34,937 nt of DNA from Candidatus Nitrosopumilus sp. (GTDB taxonomy: Archaea > Thermoproteota > Nitrososphaeria > Nitrososphaerales > Nitrosopumilaceae), in the NCBI GenBank assembly GCA_003331425.1, contig QOOS01000012.1, positions 1 to 34,937 on the forward strand, given 5' to 3'. Position numbers and translations under genes: made by a program. Within the stretch, counting starts at the first letter, position 1, and each line of letters opens with the position of its first letter. Shown piece by piece: positions 16,809-25,229 of the stretch. Under the pieces are notes generated by a model. It made no database searches, had not been told where the DNA came from, and saw only the letters and a program-made list of their open reading frames with translations.

Positions 16809-17834
16809 ATGACTGCCATAGCAACGTTGGGATCTCATTGCTCTCTACAGGTTTTAAAAGGTGCAAAAGATGAAGGCCTCAAAACAATGTTAGTTTGTGA
16901 GAAAAAACGTGAAAAATTATATCGCAGATTTCCATTCATTGATGAATTAATTATTGTAGACTCATTTAAGGAAGTTTTAGATCAAAAATGTCAAAAAACA
17001 CTTGAAGAAAACAATGCAGTTTTGATTCCACATGGAACTTTAATTGCACAAATGAGTTCTGAAGAAATTGAATCTATCAAAACCCCAGTATTTGGAAACA
17101 AATGGATTCTAAGATGGGAATCAGATAGAGAAATGAAAGAAAAACTCATGAGAGAAGCAACACTTCCTATGCCAAAACCAGTTACAGAACCAAAACATAT
17201 TGAAAAATTAGTTATTGTAAAACGACAAGGTGCTGCTGGGGGTAAAGGATACTTTATGGCAGCAAATGAAGATGATTACAATACAAAAAGAAATCAGTTA
17301 ATTTCTGAAGGTATACTTTCAAAGGATGAAACATTATACATTCAAGAATATGCTGCAGGAGTTTTAGCATATTTACAATTCTTTTATTCACCATTAACAA
17401 ATGAATTAGAATTTTTTGGAGTTGATCAAAGACATGAATCAGATATTGAGGGTCTTGGAAGAATTCCAGCTGAACAACAAATGAAATCAACAAAAGTTCC
17501 ATCATTTAATGTGATTGGAAATAGTCCTCTAGTTTTGAGAGAATCTTTACTGGATGAAGTATACACAATGGGCGAAAATTTTGTTGAAGCAGCAAAAAGA
17601 GTTGTTTCTCCAGGCATGAATGGTCCATTTTGTATTGAAGGAGTGTATGACGAAAATGCTAAATTTACATCATTTGAATTTTCAGCAAGAATTGTTGCAG
17701 GTACCAATATCTACATGGACGGTTCTCCATACTATTCATTATTGTTTAATGAAAATATGAGTATGGGTAAAAGAATTGCAAGAGAAATAAAAACTGCAAC
17801 AGAATCAAACCAGCTAGATAAAATTACTACTTAG
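16809..17834 (+). CDS. purP: Formate-dependent FAICAR synthetase (PurP)
   Basis: 341 residues of the archaeal PurP family, which makes FAICAR from AICAR, formate and ATP in step 9 of purine synthesis. It begins IATLGSHCSLQVLKGAKDEG, with the AICAR-site His/Ser region, followed by ATP-grasp blocks: LVIVKRQGAAGGKGYF, VLAYLQFFYS, GVDQRHESD and FEFSARIVAGTNIYMDGSPY. The length is normal. The ATG follows a spaced AT-rich promoter (CATAAAG) and lies divergent from the rhodanese gene. Confidence 0.93.
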   Translation: MTAIATLGSHCSLQVLKGAKDEGLKTMLVCEKKREKLYRRFPFIDELIIVDSFKEVLDQKCQKTLEENNAVLIPHGTLIAQMSSEEIESIKTPVFGNKWILRWESDREMKEKLMREATLPMPKPVTEPKHIEKLVIVKRQGAAGGKGYFMAANEDDYNTKRNQLISEGILSKDETLYIQEYAAGVLAYLQFFYSPLTNELEFFGVDQRHESDIEGLGRIPAEQQMKSTKVPSFNVIGNSPLVLRESLLDEVYTMGENFVEAAKRVVSPGMNGPFCIEGVYDENAKFTSFEFSARIVAGTNIYMDGSPYYSLLFNENMSMGKRIAREIKTATESNQLDKITT

Positions 17835-17839
17835 AAATA

Positions 17840-18067
17840 ATGGGATTAAAAGATAAAATTAATAAAATTTCTGCAGTAGGATTAATTTCATCTGCAGTAA
17901 TTATAGCAGCAGGGTATGTTTTAGAAAATAAAACATTATTTGGATTTGAAAATGCAATGTTGCTTTATCTATTATTGCCATCTGCATTCATTTGGTTTGG
18001 TACAAGAAAGAATGGGTGTGGTAGTTGTAATCAGATTCCGTTAGATTCTGAAAAAAAATCTAACTAA
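17840..18067 (+). CDS. Small membrane protein with Cys pair (75 aa)
   Basis: Two hydrophobic helices (about 12-29 and 36-54) are separated by a short polar loop, then a C-terminal tail with GCGSCNQIP, a CxxC pair that could bind metal or undergo thiol chemistry. It starts 5 nt after purP, so it is probably co-transcribed. Its end overlaps the convergent phnE gene by 8 nt. No family recognised. Confidence 0.6.
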   Translation: MGLKDKINKISAVGLISSAVIIAAGYVLENKTLFGFENAMLLYLLLPSAFIWFGTRKNGCGSCNQIPLDSEKKSN

Positions 18068-18875
18068 ATAGAGATTTTTTACGTTTTACTTCTACACCAT
18101 GTTGAGATTTAATTATGTATTTATCTCGGATTTTTACGCTTACCCAATCAATAATCAACACAGTAATGAGAACTATGACTAAAAATATCGCAGCTTTTCC
18201 ATATTCAAAGAATTTGATATAATTAATTATGAAGAATCCAATTCCGCCAGCTCCAACGATTCCCAAAATACTAGTTTGTCGTACATTATAATCAAACATA
18301 TACAATATCTGACCCAATAAATGAGATGCAGATTCAGGAAGTACAACGTATCGAATTAATTGAAATTTACTAACACCGATTGAACTAACAGCATCCATAG
18401 GATCTGAATCAATGGTTTCAATTGATTCGTATTGTAGTTTTGTAACAAATCCTATAGTATACATCACGATTGCTAAAACTCCGGCATATGGTCCCAGACC
18501 CACCATAATTACAAACAATAATGCCCACAGTATGGATGGAAAAGTACGAATTATGGCCAATAAAGCACGAGTAGGTGCATAAACATACTTGCTATTCAAA
18601 TTACGTGCAGATAACATACTAAGAGGCAATCCAACTACAACTCCTATCACAGTTCCAATGAATGCCATTTGAAGAGTCTCAAGCATGGCCCATAATGCAG
18701 TTGGAATATATTTCAAATCTTCAATTATATTTTCTAAAACAAATATTTCTGAAGCAATTGTTGCTAAATGTGGTATCCCTTCCGCAAAATCTAAAGGGTT
18801 TGCCTCTACATTATATGATGCAACAACAACAAGTCCAACAATTATTGCAATTATGATATTATTCTTTGGAGTCAG
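18060..18875 (-). CDS. phnE: PhnE-type ABC transporter permease; start codon uncertain
   Basis: A permease of the phosphonate/phosphite importer group. The core from the TTG at 18716 (218 residues) carries WAMLETLQMAFIGTVIGVVVGLPLSML and the cytoplasmic coupling loop around ESIETIDSDPMDAVSSIGVSKFQ. The same frame continues upstream for over 50 codons, encoding a first membrane helix (IIIAIIVGLVVVAS) and the linker NPLDFAEGIPHLATI that PhnE proteins have. No ATG, GTG or TTG exists in that extension; a CTG at 18875 inside the end of phnC is the best candidate. The frame is closed by TAA just above 18890. Confidence 0.8.
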   Translation of the reverse strand: MTPKNNIIIAIIVGLVVVASYNVEANPLDFAEGIPHLATIASEIFVLENIIEDLKYIPTALWAMLETLQMAFIGTVIGVVVGLPLSMLSARNLNSKYVYAPTRALLAIIRTFPSILWALLFVIMVGLGPYAGVLAIVMYTIGFVTKLQYESIETIDSDPMDAVSSIGVSKFQLIRYVVLPESASHLLGQILYMFDYNVRQTSILGIVGAGGIGFFIINYIKFFEYGKAAIFLVIVLITVLIIDWVSVKIRDKYIIKSQHGVEVKRKKSLFS

Positions 18876-19674
18876 TATTATACATCTCCATTATTTCTTC
18901 AATACTCATATCTCCAGTTTGAAAATCAACGATAGTATCACCTTCAACACCAATCTCCAAAATTTTCTGACCTTCTTTAATTACTGCAACACGGTTAGCA
19001 AACTCTAATGCAAGTTTCATATCGTGATGAACCATTATTGCAGTAAGATTCATTTTCTTTTGAGCATCTAAAACTAAATTCATTATCTCTCTAGATGTTA
19101 CATGATCCAATTCAGAAACTATTTCATCAGCTAGTAAAATTGTAGGTTTTTGCATTAATGCTCTAGCTATTGCCACTCTTCTTTTTTCACCACCACTTAA
19201 CATGTATGCTTTACGTGATTCTTTTCCTGATAGTCCTACTAATTTTAAAATTCTTTTTGCTTCTTGAATTTCATGTTCAGGGAATTGTTTTAAAATAGAT
19301 TGTAATTTATTTAATCTAGGTAAAGCACCAATCAAAATATTATCTAGTACACTGACATTTTTTACTAATCCTAAACTTTGGGGAATATAACCAATTGTAT
19401 GCATTATTTTTTTAAATTTTTTATTATTCATGTTAGGAGTTAGATAATCAATTTTTATGGCACCTTTGCTAGGAGTCATCATTCCGTTCATTAATTTCAA
19501 AAGTGTTGATTTACCTGAACCCGATTGTCCAACTATTGCATAATTTGTACCTCTATCAATTGAAAGATTTACTCCTTCCAAAGCATAACTTTGAGAATCA
19601 TACGATGTCCACACATCATTCATTTGGATAATTTTTTTTGTAGAAATTAATGAAAAAGGAGGAGTTTTGGCCAT
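18859..19674 (-). CDS. phnC: PhnC-type ABC transporter ATPase
   Basis: An ATP-binding subunit. Counted from the longest frame (ATG at 19722) it has Walker A GQSGSGKST (65-73), the Q-loop at GYIPQS, the signature LSGGEKRR (175-182), Walker B ILLADE (195-200) and a switch His in MVHHD. I chose the ATG at 19674 (MAKTPPF), because the longer form would overlap phnD by 17 nt and adds residues unlike the family. It powers import through PhnE. A variant after Walker B, EIVSELD instead of EPVASLD, is mild. Confidence 0.88.
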   Translation of the reverse strand: MAKTPPFSLISTKKIIQMNDVWTSYDSQSYALEGVNLSIDRGTNYAIVGQSGSGKSTLLKLMNGMMTPSKGAIKIDYLTPNMNNKKFKKIMHTIGYIPQSLGLVKNVSVLDNILIGALPRLNKLQSILKQFPEHEIQEAKRILKLVGLSGKESRKAYMLSGGEKRRVAIARALMQKPTILLADEIVSELDHVTSREIMNLVLDAQKKMNLTAIMVHHDMKLALEFANRVAVIKEGQKILEIGVEGDTIVDFQTGDMSIEEIMEMYNTDSKE

Positions 19675-19705
19675 TGAATTTATATCAATTCTAATGTGCC
19701 AGTTT

Positions 19706-20704
19706 TTATTTGCTCTTATCATATTTGTCTAGGATTTTTTGATCAAGACCAGTTAAGGCATCAATAAAGGTTCCAAATTCACCAATATGCATGGTAGTTG
19801 TTGTTGGAACAAGTGCCTGAGCACCATACAAATCAGTTAGAATTGAATTATGCTCATCATAATTGAGTTTAATCAATGAACTAACTAAGTTATCTTTGGT
19901 GACATCAGACATGCTGGAACTCACCATAAAGACGTGTGATGGTACAGGTCCAATTGTAGTAACTGGACGTAATTTTGCTTGATCTTCTAAACTAAGGTAT
20001 TTTTTTGGAGCAATATCGGATCCAAATGCAACATCAACATCACCTTTTAGCAGTAAATTCAATGCTGCTTTGTAACCGCCAGCAAATGTATAACTTTCAA
20101 AGTTATTTGCAAGTGCTTGCTCTAAAGCAACAATATCATTACCTTCAATGTTGATATGACCATCAGTTACTAAAGTTCCCATAGGTCTAACAAACCCAGA
20201 GGAACCAGTAATGCTAGTAAATGCAACACGTTTGCCCACAGTGTCTTCAATTGTATTAATTGAATCATTGTCTGCGGATGTCCAAACAGTTGCTTGATAG
20301 TTTACCTTACCCTTGACTAATTCTGCCAATACAGCTTCTGCACCTGTTCTTTCATGGGTAATCCATGCAGGTCCAGTATCCATAAATGCAGCATCAATAT
20401 GACCAAATCGCATTCCTTCAATGATAGCTTCATAGTTTGTTGGTACAACTATTTCAACATCAATTCCTAATTCAGATTCTAAGAATTTTTCTAGAACTTC
20501 AGCTTTTGGAGTTAATTCATCAGCTTTTTCAACTGGAATAAATCCAATAGTTAAAGAATCGACGTCGATTGTATTTGCATCAACAGTAACATATTCAACC
20601 TCAGTTGTTGTCGGAGCACTCATCATTGTAGATGAAACAGCTAATGTAGAAACACCAACTATTGCAAATACAGCAACTAATGCTAGAATTATGTTTTGGT
20701 TCAT
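19706..20704 (-). CDS. phnD: PhnD-type periplasmic phosphonate/phosphite-binding protein
   Basis: 332 residues. A signal/anchor hydrophobic stretch (about 5-24) without a lipobox suggests an N-terminal membrane anchor. The binding domain follows: LTIGFIPVEKADEL, GHIDAAFMDTGPAWITHERTG, and a ligand loop TSITGSSGFVRPMG that matches the PhnD phosphonate pocket. It is the first gene of phnD-phnC-phnE. No C-P lyase genes are in the window, so the substrate could be phosphonate, phosphite or something else. A palindromic operator and TATA box lie 30-78 nt upstream. Confidence 0.88.
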   Translation of the reverse strand: MNQNIILALVAVFAIVGVSTLAVSSTMMSAPTTTEVEYVTVDANTIDVDSLTIGFIPVEKADELTPKAEVLEKFLESELGIDVEIVVPTNYEAIIEGMRFGHIDAAFMDTGPAWITHERTGAEAVLAELVKGKVNYQATVWTSADNDSINTIEDTVGKRVAFTSITGSSGFVRPMGTLVTDGHINIEGNDIVALEQALANNFESYTFAGGYKAALNLLLKGDVDVAFGSDIAPKKYLSLEDQAKLRPVTTIGPVPSHVFMVSSSMSDVTKDNLVSSLIKLNYDEHNSILTDLYGAQALVPTTTTMHIGEFGTFIDALTGLDQKILDKYDKSK

Positions 20705-20733
20705 TTAATTCGAAAATTAGTGTCAGCTAAGAT

Positions 20734-20741
20734 TATTTAAA
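20734..20741 (-). promoter_or_regulatory. TATA box of the phnDCE operon
   Basis: TTTAAATA on the minus strand, 30-37 nt before the phnD ATG, predicting a very short leader. The operator palindrome ends 23 nt further upstream. Confidence 0.5.
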
Positions 20742-20764
20742 GTCAGACAAGTTTCTAATTTATT

Positions 20765-20782
20765 ATTCTAAATCTATAGAAT
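20765..20782. promoter_or_regulatory. Operator palindrome, copy 1 (phnD promoter)
   Basis: ATTCTA-AATCTA-TAGAAT: perfect six-base arms with a six-base spacer. AATCTATA also occurs as a direct repeat 15 nt apart here (20771-20778 and 20786-20793), and AATGAGAATC (20780-20789) recurs in reverse orientation at 21529-21538. It lies upstream of the TATA box, an activator-like position. Confidence 0.6.
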
Positions 20783-20812
20783 GAGAATCTATAATATGTT
20801 TAAGAAATTGAT

Positions 20813-21151
20813 TTAGAGTTTAAAGGGGTTAGGGTGTAAATGTAGTTTAGGTTCTAGGTCTTCTAAAGTAATTTCCACTTTACCAATTCTACTTCGGTAA
20901 AGTTTAATTTTTTTACCATCGGGGGTTATCACATATTTATCAATTTCAGCCAATGCAAGTTCTTCCAAATTAGATAATGTTTTGTAGACTGTGGATATTG
21001 AAATTTTTAATTCTTCAGCGATGGTTGGCACGTCTTTTGATTCATTTTTTACTGAAAACAATACTGAACGAGTACAGACGTTGCTCATAGCCTCTATGAT
21101 TTTTTGATTGATATCAAATTCAGATAATTGAATTATGCTTTTTTTAGACAC
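20813..21151 (-). CDS. Winged-helix transcriptional regulator, twin copy 2
   Basis: 112 residues. The HTH core PTIAEELKISISTVYKTLSNLEELALAEI (about 41-69) is typical of ArsR/TrmB-like winged helices; a basic wing KKIKLYRSRIGKVEITLEDLEP follows. A Cys at 27 replaces Ser/Glu of the twin. It starts 1 nt after the twin's stop and clearly arose from it by duplication. No ligand domain is present, so it may work as a homo- or heterodimer. Likely targets are the palindromes at 20765, 21530 and 30863. Confidence 0.8.
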   Translation of the reverse strand: MSKKSIIQLSEFDINQKIIEAMSNVCTRSVLFSVKNESKDVPTIAEELKISISTVYKTLSNLEELALAEIDKYVITPDGKKIKLYRSRIGKVEITLEDLEPKLHLHPNPFKL

Positions 21152-21152
21152 A

Positions 21153-21488
21153 CTATTTACTATTTGAAACCAATATTAAAACTGGTTCAGGCTTTTTAAT
21201 AGATATTTCAGCCTGTTTAATCCTACTTCTATAGACTTTGTATTTTCTACCTTTATCAGACAACATCCATTTCTCTACCTCAATCAATGTCAATTCTTCA
21301 AGATCTGATAATTTTTTGTAAACTGAACTAAGTGGGATTTTTAATTTGTCTGATAATTCTGCAGCAGTGTTTCCTTTTTTGACGATAGAAAATAAAATTG
21401 CTCTTGATTCAGAATCAGCTAATGCTTCAATTACCTTTTGACTAATATCATATTTTTTTAATTGAGGAAGCGTTAACTTTCTAGACAT
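21153..21488 (-). CDS. Winged-helix transcriptional regulator, twin copy 1
   Basis: 111 residues, the same architecture as the downstream twin: SQKVIEALADSESRAILFSI, then the recognition region TAAELSDKLKIPLSSVYKKLSDLEEL, then a basic wing KVYRSRIKQAEISIKK. By eye nearly half the positions are shared with the twin, including the VYRSRI/LYRSRI wing. It is the first gene of the pair; an operator palindrome and a TATA box sit directly upstream, so autoregulation is likely. Confidence 0.8.
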   Translation of the reverse strand: MSRKLTLPQLKKYDISQKVIEALADSESRAILFSIVKKGNTAAELSDKLKIPLSSVYKKLSDLEELTLIEVEKWMLSDKGRKYKVYRSRIKQAEISIKKPEPVLILVSNSK

Positions 21489-21508
21489 ACATCGTCTTTT
21501 ATCATTTG

Positions 21509-21547
21509 TTATTTAAACAGAGTAGTCTGATTCTCATTATCTAGAAT
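21509..21547. promoter_or_regulatory. Promoter of the twin regulators with operator palindrome, copy 2 (21530-21547)
   Basis: ATTCTC-ATTATC-TAGAAT at 21530-21547 has one arm base different from copy 1. On the minus strand GTTTAAATAA (21509-21518) is the TATA box, 21-30 nt before the ATG, so the transcript should be leaderless. The operator lies 11 nt upstream of the TATA box. Confidence 0.55.
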
Positions 21548-21552
21548 AAGAA

Positions 21553-22278
21553 CTAAGAATCTTCCAGATTGGACGTCTTATCAAATTTTTTCCAAAACAA
21601 TCCCAAGATTATTCCAACAGAACCCCAAAATGATGAAACACCTAATACAGATACAAATCTAAATTCATTAACTAAATTCATCGGTGCAGTTATTTCATCG
21701 GGATTATCAGGCATTGCAATAAATGCAACTACCATCAATCCGGCATATCCAACTAGTGAAAGATATCTTTTATTGCCATTTAATTTCTTTGATAATTTAT
21801 AAAATATAACAACTCCAATGCCAGAAATAATTATGAAAGAAACGTACAAAATTGCTCTTAACACTACAGTTTCACCATCTCCCACAGTTGGGGGGTTTGC
21901 AGGATATTTCAAAAATGGAATCAAATAAAGTGTAAACCACATAAGAACCGATAAAAATACAGCTTTGGATACGACATTTTTTCCAGGTAATGAATTTCTA
22001 GATAATCCAAATACAATACCAAATAACGAACCCATTGCAAGTCCCAAAATTACTCCAGCTAAAACTTGACCACTTTTTTGCCAAATTCTATAGCTTTCGT
22101 ATTCTGCCCAAAATTCCAAAGTGTCTTCAGCCTCACCAGATGCAAACAAACTCTCATTTTCAAGTCCAATTGCCTGATCCAAATATGGCTCAACTATTGC
22201 AAAATTAACAGTTCCATGAACTAAACCTGCTAAACCACCAGAGATTAGTACAATTACAATAAAAACAAGGGTTTTCAA
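21553..22278 (-). CDS. cbtA: Predicted cobalt transporter subunit CbtA
   Basis: 241 residues with five to six membrane helices: the N-terminal helix ISGGLAGLVHG, the amphipathic loop with EFWAEYESYRIWQKSGQ, then GVILGLAMGSLFGIVFG and the FLKYPANPPTVGDGET loop characteristic of CbtA. In bacteria and archaea CbtA sits next to CbtB and is assigned to cobalt uptake from its linkage to cobalamin genes; this role is predicted, not proven. Ammonia-oxidising archaea make cobalamin and need cobalt. Confidence 0.85.
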   Translation of the reverse strand: MKTLVFIVIVLISGGLAGLVHGTVNFAIVEPYLDQAIGLENESLFASGEAEDTLEFWAEYESYRIWQKSGQVLAGVILGLAMGSLFGIVFGLSRNSLPGKNVVSKAVFLSVLMWFTLYLIPFLKYPANPPTVGDGETVVLRAILYVSFIIISGIGVVIFYKLSKKLNGNKRYLSLVGYAGLMVVAFIAMPDNPDEITAPMNLVNEFRFVSVLGVSSFWGSVGIILGLFWKKFDKTSNLEDS

Positions 22279-22338
22279 TGTTATTATAAAAATTGACTTG
22301 AATTAATAATAATCTATTATTTCAAAATAGAATTGACA

Positions 22339-22557
22339 CTAGTGACAAGGAAATCCTGCTGCATGTCTCATATCGTGAGTGAGTTCATGAATTGTAAGAT
22401 CAACAAATGCTTGTTCACCATATACTATACTAAAGATATGGCCTTGATCAAAACCTACAACAAATAATCCTGCTGCAAATACTATGGCTAATGCCAAAAT
22501 TGCTACTTTTGATACAGCAAATTTGGATTTGTTAATTTGTCTAACTTCAGACATCAA
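22339..22557 (-). CDS. cbtB: Predicted cobalt transporter subunit CbtB
   Basis: 72 residues: one membrane helix (about 17-36) and the conserved C-terminal metal-binding tail HELTHDMRHAAGFPCH (57-72) with four His and one Cys, the hallmark of CbtB. A second ATG one codon in is an equally good start. It is the first gene of cbtB-cbtA (60 nt apart). No cobalamin riboswitch was seen upstream. Confidence 0.88.
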   Translation of the reverse strand: MMSEVRQINKSKFAVSKVAILALAIVFAAGLFVVGFDQGHIFSIVYGEQAFVDLTIHELTHDMRHAAGFPCH

Positions 22558-22769
22558 AATTACCTTTAGTTGAATCTATTTATGTTCTTTGATGGGGGAA
22601 AAAGATCCATAATTAGTAATCAAAAATACAATTTACAGAAGATAATTAATTTAGGAATAAATTTTTTCAATAATTATCAAAATCAGATTATCTAAAAAAC
22701 CCAAATACAACATGATCTAAAATTATAGACCTTGACAAGATATTTACAATATTTATCAAATCTGAAAGT

Positions 22770-23414
22770 ATGAAATATTATTATTTTTTAATTCCCATTT
22801 TAATTGGAATTATCGCAGGTTCATTTTTGGTACTATATCAACCGCAAAATGTAGATTCTAAAATATTAACAGAGTCAAATTTGATAGAAAATGGCTCCCC
22901 CGTTTTAGGCGATTCTAATGCACCCATTACAATTTTGGAATGGGGTGATTATCAGTGCACATATTGCTACAAATTTCATCAAGAGACTTTAGAAATAATC
23001 AATGAGGAGTTTATTCAAACAGGCAAAGTGAAAATCATTTTCAAGGACTTTCCGTTAAACGGTCCAGATTCAAATCTTGCTGCACAAGCAAGTTATTGTG
23101 CTAATGATCAAGAAAAATATTGGCAATACCACGATGAATTATACAAAAATTGGGGTGGCGAAAGAACTGGATGGATCACACGAGATTCATTAACTGAATT
23201 TGCAAAAGAAATACAATTAGACATCAATGAATTCAACAAGTGTTTAGATGAAAACAAGTACGAAAATAAAATTAACAAAATGTATGATTTTGGAAAAGAA
23301 ATTGGAATTGATGCAACACCATCATTTTTAGTATTTAATAATGAAAACATCATTAAAATCAGAGGAAATCAACCATTAGAAGTATTTTTGAAAACATTTG
23401 ATGAATTAAGATAA
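22770..23414 (+). CDS. DsbA-like membrane-anchored thioredoxin-fold oxidoreductase
   Basis: 214 residues. An N-terminal anchor helix (about 4-24) is followed by a thioredoxin-like domain with the active site C63-TYC66 in EWGDYQCTYCYKFH, and a cis-Pro loop ATPSFLVF near the end. KDFPLNGPDS and the inserted helical domain match DsbA/thioredoxin_4. It probably oxidises or isomerises disulfides of exported proteins on the outer face. Additional Cys residues at about 108 and 159 lie in the helical insert. Confidence 0.85.
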   Translation: MKYYYFLIPILIGIIAGSFLVLYQPQNVDSKILTESNLIENGSPVLGDSNAPITILEWGDYQCTYCYKFHQETLEIINEEFIQTGKVKIIFKDFPLNGPDSNLAAQASYCANDQEKYWQYHDELYKNWGGERTGWITRDSLTEFAKEIQLDINEFNKCLDENKYENKINKMYDFGKEIGIDATPSFLVFNNENIIKIRGNQPLEVFLKTFDELR

Positions 23415-23471
23415 TAAAAAAATTATCCAAATCAATATTGATTAATATCCGAGAATTAGGACAATTATTGA

Positions 23472-24752
23472 ATGGTTAAAATCAACATAGAAAAACAAGA
23501 TTCAGTTAAACTCTATAAAATAAGAAAGACCTTAGAAGAATTATCTAAAAAATCAGGTAGAGGAACTGAATTAATTACAGTATACATCCCAAAAGGAAAA
23601 CAACTTCACGAAATTATCGGCTCATTACAACAAGAACAAGGTACTGCAGATAACATAAAATCAGATTTAACAAGATCTCATGTTGTAGATTCTCTTGGAA
23701 AAGTAGTTTCAAAATTAAAAATGTACAAAAAAACACCTGAGAAAGGATTGGTTGTATTTTGTGGTGCCCTACCACCAGAAGAAGGAGGACCTCTTGGAAG
23801 TGAAGTAGTTACAGCATGGGAGATTGAACCTCCAAAAGATTTGAATCAATATCTATACAGATGTGATGACCATTTTCATGTTGATATCCTAAAAGATATG
23901 CTAAAAGATGATAATCTGATTGGATTTTTATCTATAGATGCAAAGGATGCAGGTTGGGGATTATTACATGGTGACAAAATCGAGGTTTTATCGCAGACAG
24001 GTTCAGGAGTTGCAGGAAAACACAGACAAGGTGGACAATCTGCAAAAAGATTTCAAAAATTAAGAGAAATGGAATTAAGTTATTTCTACAATCGAGTTGC
24101 ACAAACTACAAGAGAATATTTTATCGACATTTATCCAGTAAAGGGATTAATTATTTCTGGGCCTGGACCAACAAAAGAAGATTTCATTAATGGAAATTAT
24201 CTAGAATACCGATTACAAAATAATATTATCAATACTATTGATGCAAGTTATTCAGGAGCTGAAGGCATTAGAGAAGCATTTGCCAAATCAGGAGACATCT
24301 TAGGTAATTTTAGATTAGTTGAAGAAAAAAAATTAGTTGAAGATCTGTTTAGAGAAATTAATACAAATACAGGTAAGGGTTCATACGGATTAGAAGAAGT
24401 AATTGAATTTCTAAAAAATAATGTTGTTCAAATTTTACTGATTACAGACAATACAAATCTACATAGAGTAGAGGCAGAATGCAAACGTTGTAAAAAAATT
24501 CAAGAAGATATTGTAGAAAGACAATTAGTCATTCCAAAAAAAACAGAATACAAAAACAATCCATGTCCAGATTGTAAAGCAATGGATATGGAAGTTAATG
24601 AACAAGATATTGTAGATTATTTACAAATTCTTGCAGCAAAAACAGGAACACAGTTAGAAGTTATTTCAGGTAGTGCAGAACATGGAAACATGTTGTCAAG
24701 TTTAGGAAAAATTGGAGCAATTCTGAGATATAATCCAGGTCACACTAAGTAA
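23472..24752 (+). CDS. prf1: Archaeal peptide chain release factor aRF1
   Basis: 426 residues. All class-1 release factor hallmarks are present: NIKS (61-64) and YRCDDHF (129-135) for stop-codon reading, and GGQ (187-189) in KHRQGGQSAKRF for peptide release. Domain 3 has a four-Cys zinc-like site (CKRCKK...CPDC), as in many archaeal members. It recognises all three stop codons. The ends of this gene and the convergent HIT gene overlap by 8 nt. Confidence 0.97.
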   Translation: MVKINIEKQDSVKLYKIRKTLEELSKKSGRGTELITVYIPKGKQLHEIIGSLQQEQGTADNIKSDLTRSHVVDSLGKVVSKLKMYKKTPEKGLVVFCGALPPEEGGPLGSEVVTAWEIEPPKDLNQYLYRCDDHFHVDILKDMLKDDNLIGFLSIDAKDAGWGLLHGDKIEVLSQTGSGVAGKHRQGGQSAKRFQKLREMELSYFYNRVAQTTREYFIDIYPVKGLIISGPGPTKEDFINGNYLEYRLQNNIINTIDASYSGAEGIREAFAKSGDILGNFRLVEEKKLVEDLFREINTNTGKGSYGLEEVIEFLKNNVVQILLITDNTNLHRVEAECKRCKKIQEDIVERQLVIPKKTEYKNNPCPDCKAMDMEVNEQDIVDYLQILAAKTGTQLEVISGSAEHGNMLSSLGKIGAILRYNPGHTK

Positions 24753-25152
24753 TAGCAGATTTTATTTTTTCTGCTAATTCGGATAATACATCATCAGTTG
24801 GAATCTGGCGTTTAGTCCAAACAGTTCCTTTGTCATTGTATCTTGGAATTATGTGAATATGTACATGAGGGATAATTTGTTTTGCAGCCTTTCCATTATT
24901 TTGAGCCAAACTAAATGCATCTGCACCAGATCCTAGCAAAACAGCTTTTGCAATTTTTGGAACCAAAGTGAAAATTTTGCCTACATCCTCAGGATCCATA
25001 TCGGTAATTCTTTCATAATGTTTTTTTGGAATTACAAGGGTATGACCATCATCAATAGGATATTTGTCTAAAAATACCAAGTGACTGTCATCTTCGTATA
25101 ATATGTGACCATCACGTTTTCCTGATAAGATATCACAAAAAATACATGCCAT
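24745..25152 (-). CDS. HIT-family nucleotide hydrolase/transferase
   Basis: The catalytic histidine triad HVHIHIIPR is at residues 100-108 of the longest frame, and the N-terminal CIFCDI zinc-type pair and DKYPIDDGHTLVIPKKH are Hint/HIT hallmarks. I chose the ATG at 25152 (MACIFC), because family members start just before CIFC; the longer frame starts at 25164. The substrate is likely a nucleoside phosphoramidate or dinucleotide. Confidence 0.9.
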   Translation of the reverse strand: MACIFCDILSGKRDGHILYEDDSHLVFLDKYPIDDGHTLVIPKKHYERITDMDPEDVGKIFTLVPKIAKAVLLGSGADAFSLAQNNGKAAKQIIPHVHIHIIPRYNDKGTVWTKRQIPTDDVLSELAEKIKSAIT

Positions 25153-25229
25153 GACTAAGGGCATTTTTGATTTTATTTATTGTTTATATCGAATCTTTTA
25201 TAGGGGTAAATTCTAGAGTTTGAACGGTT

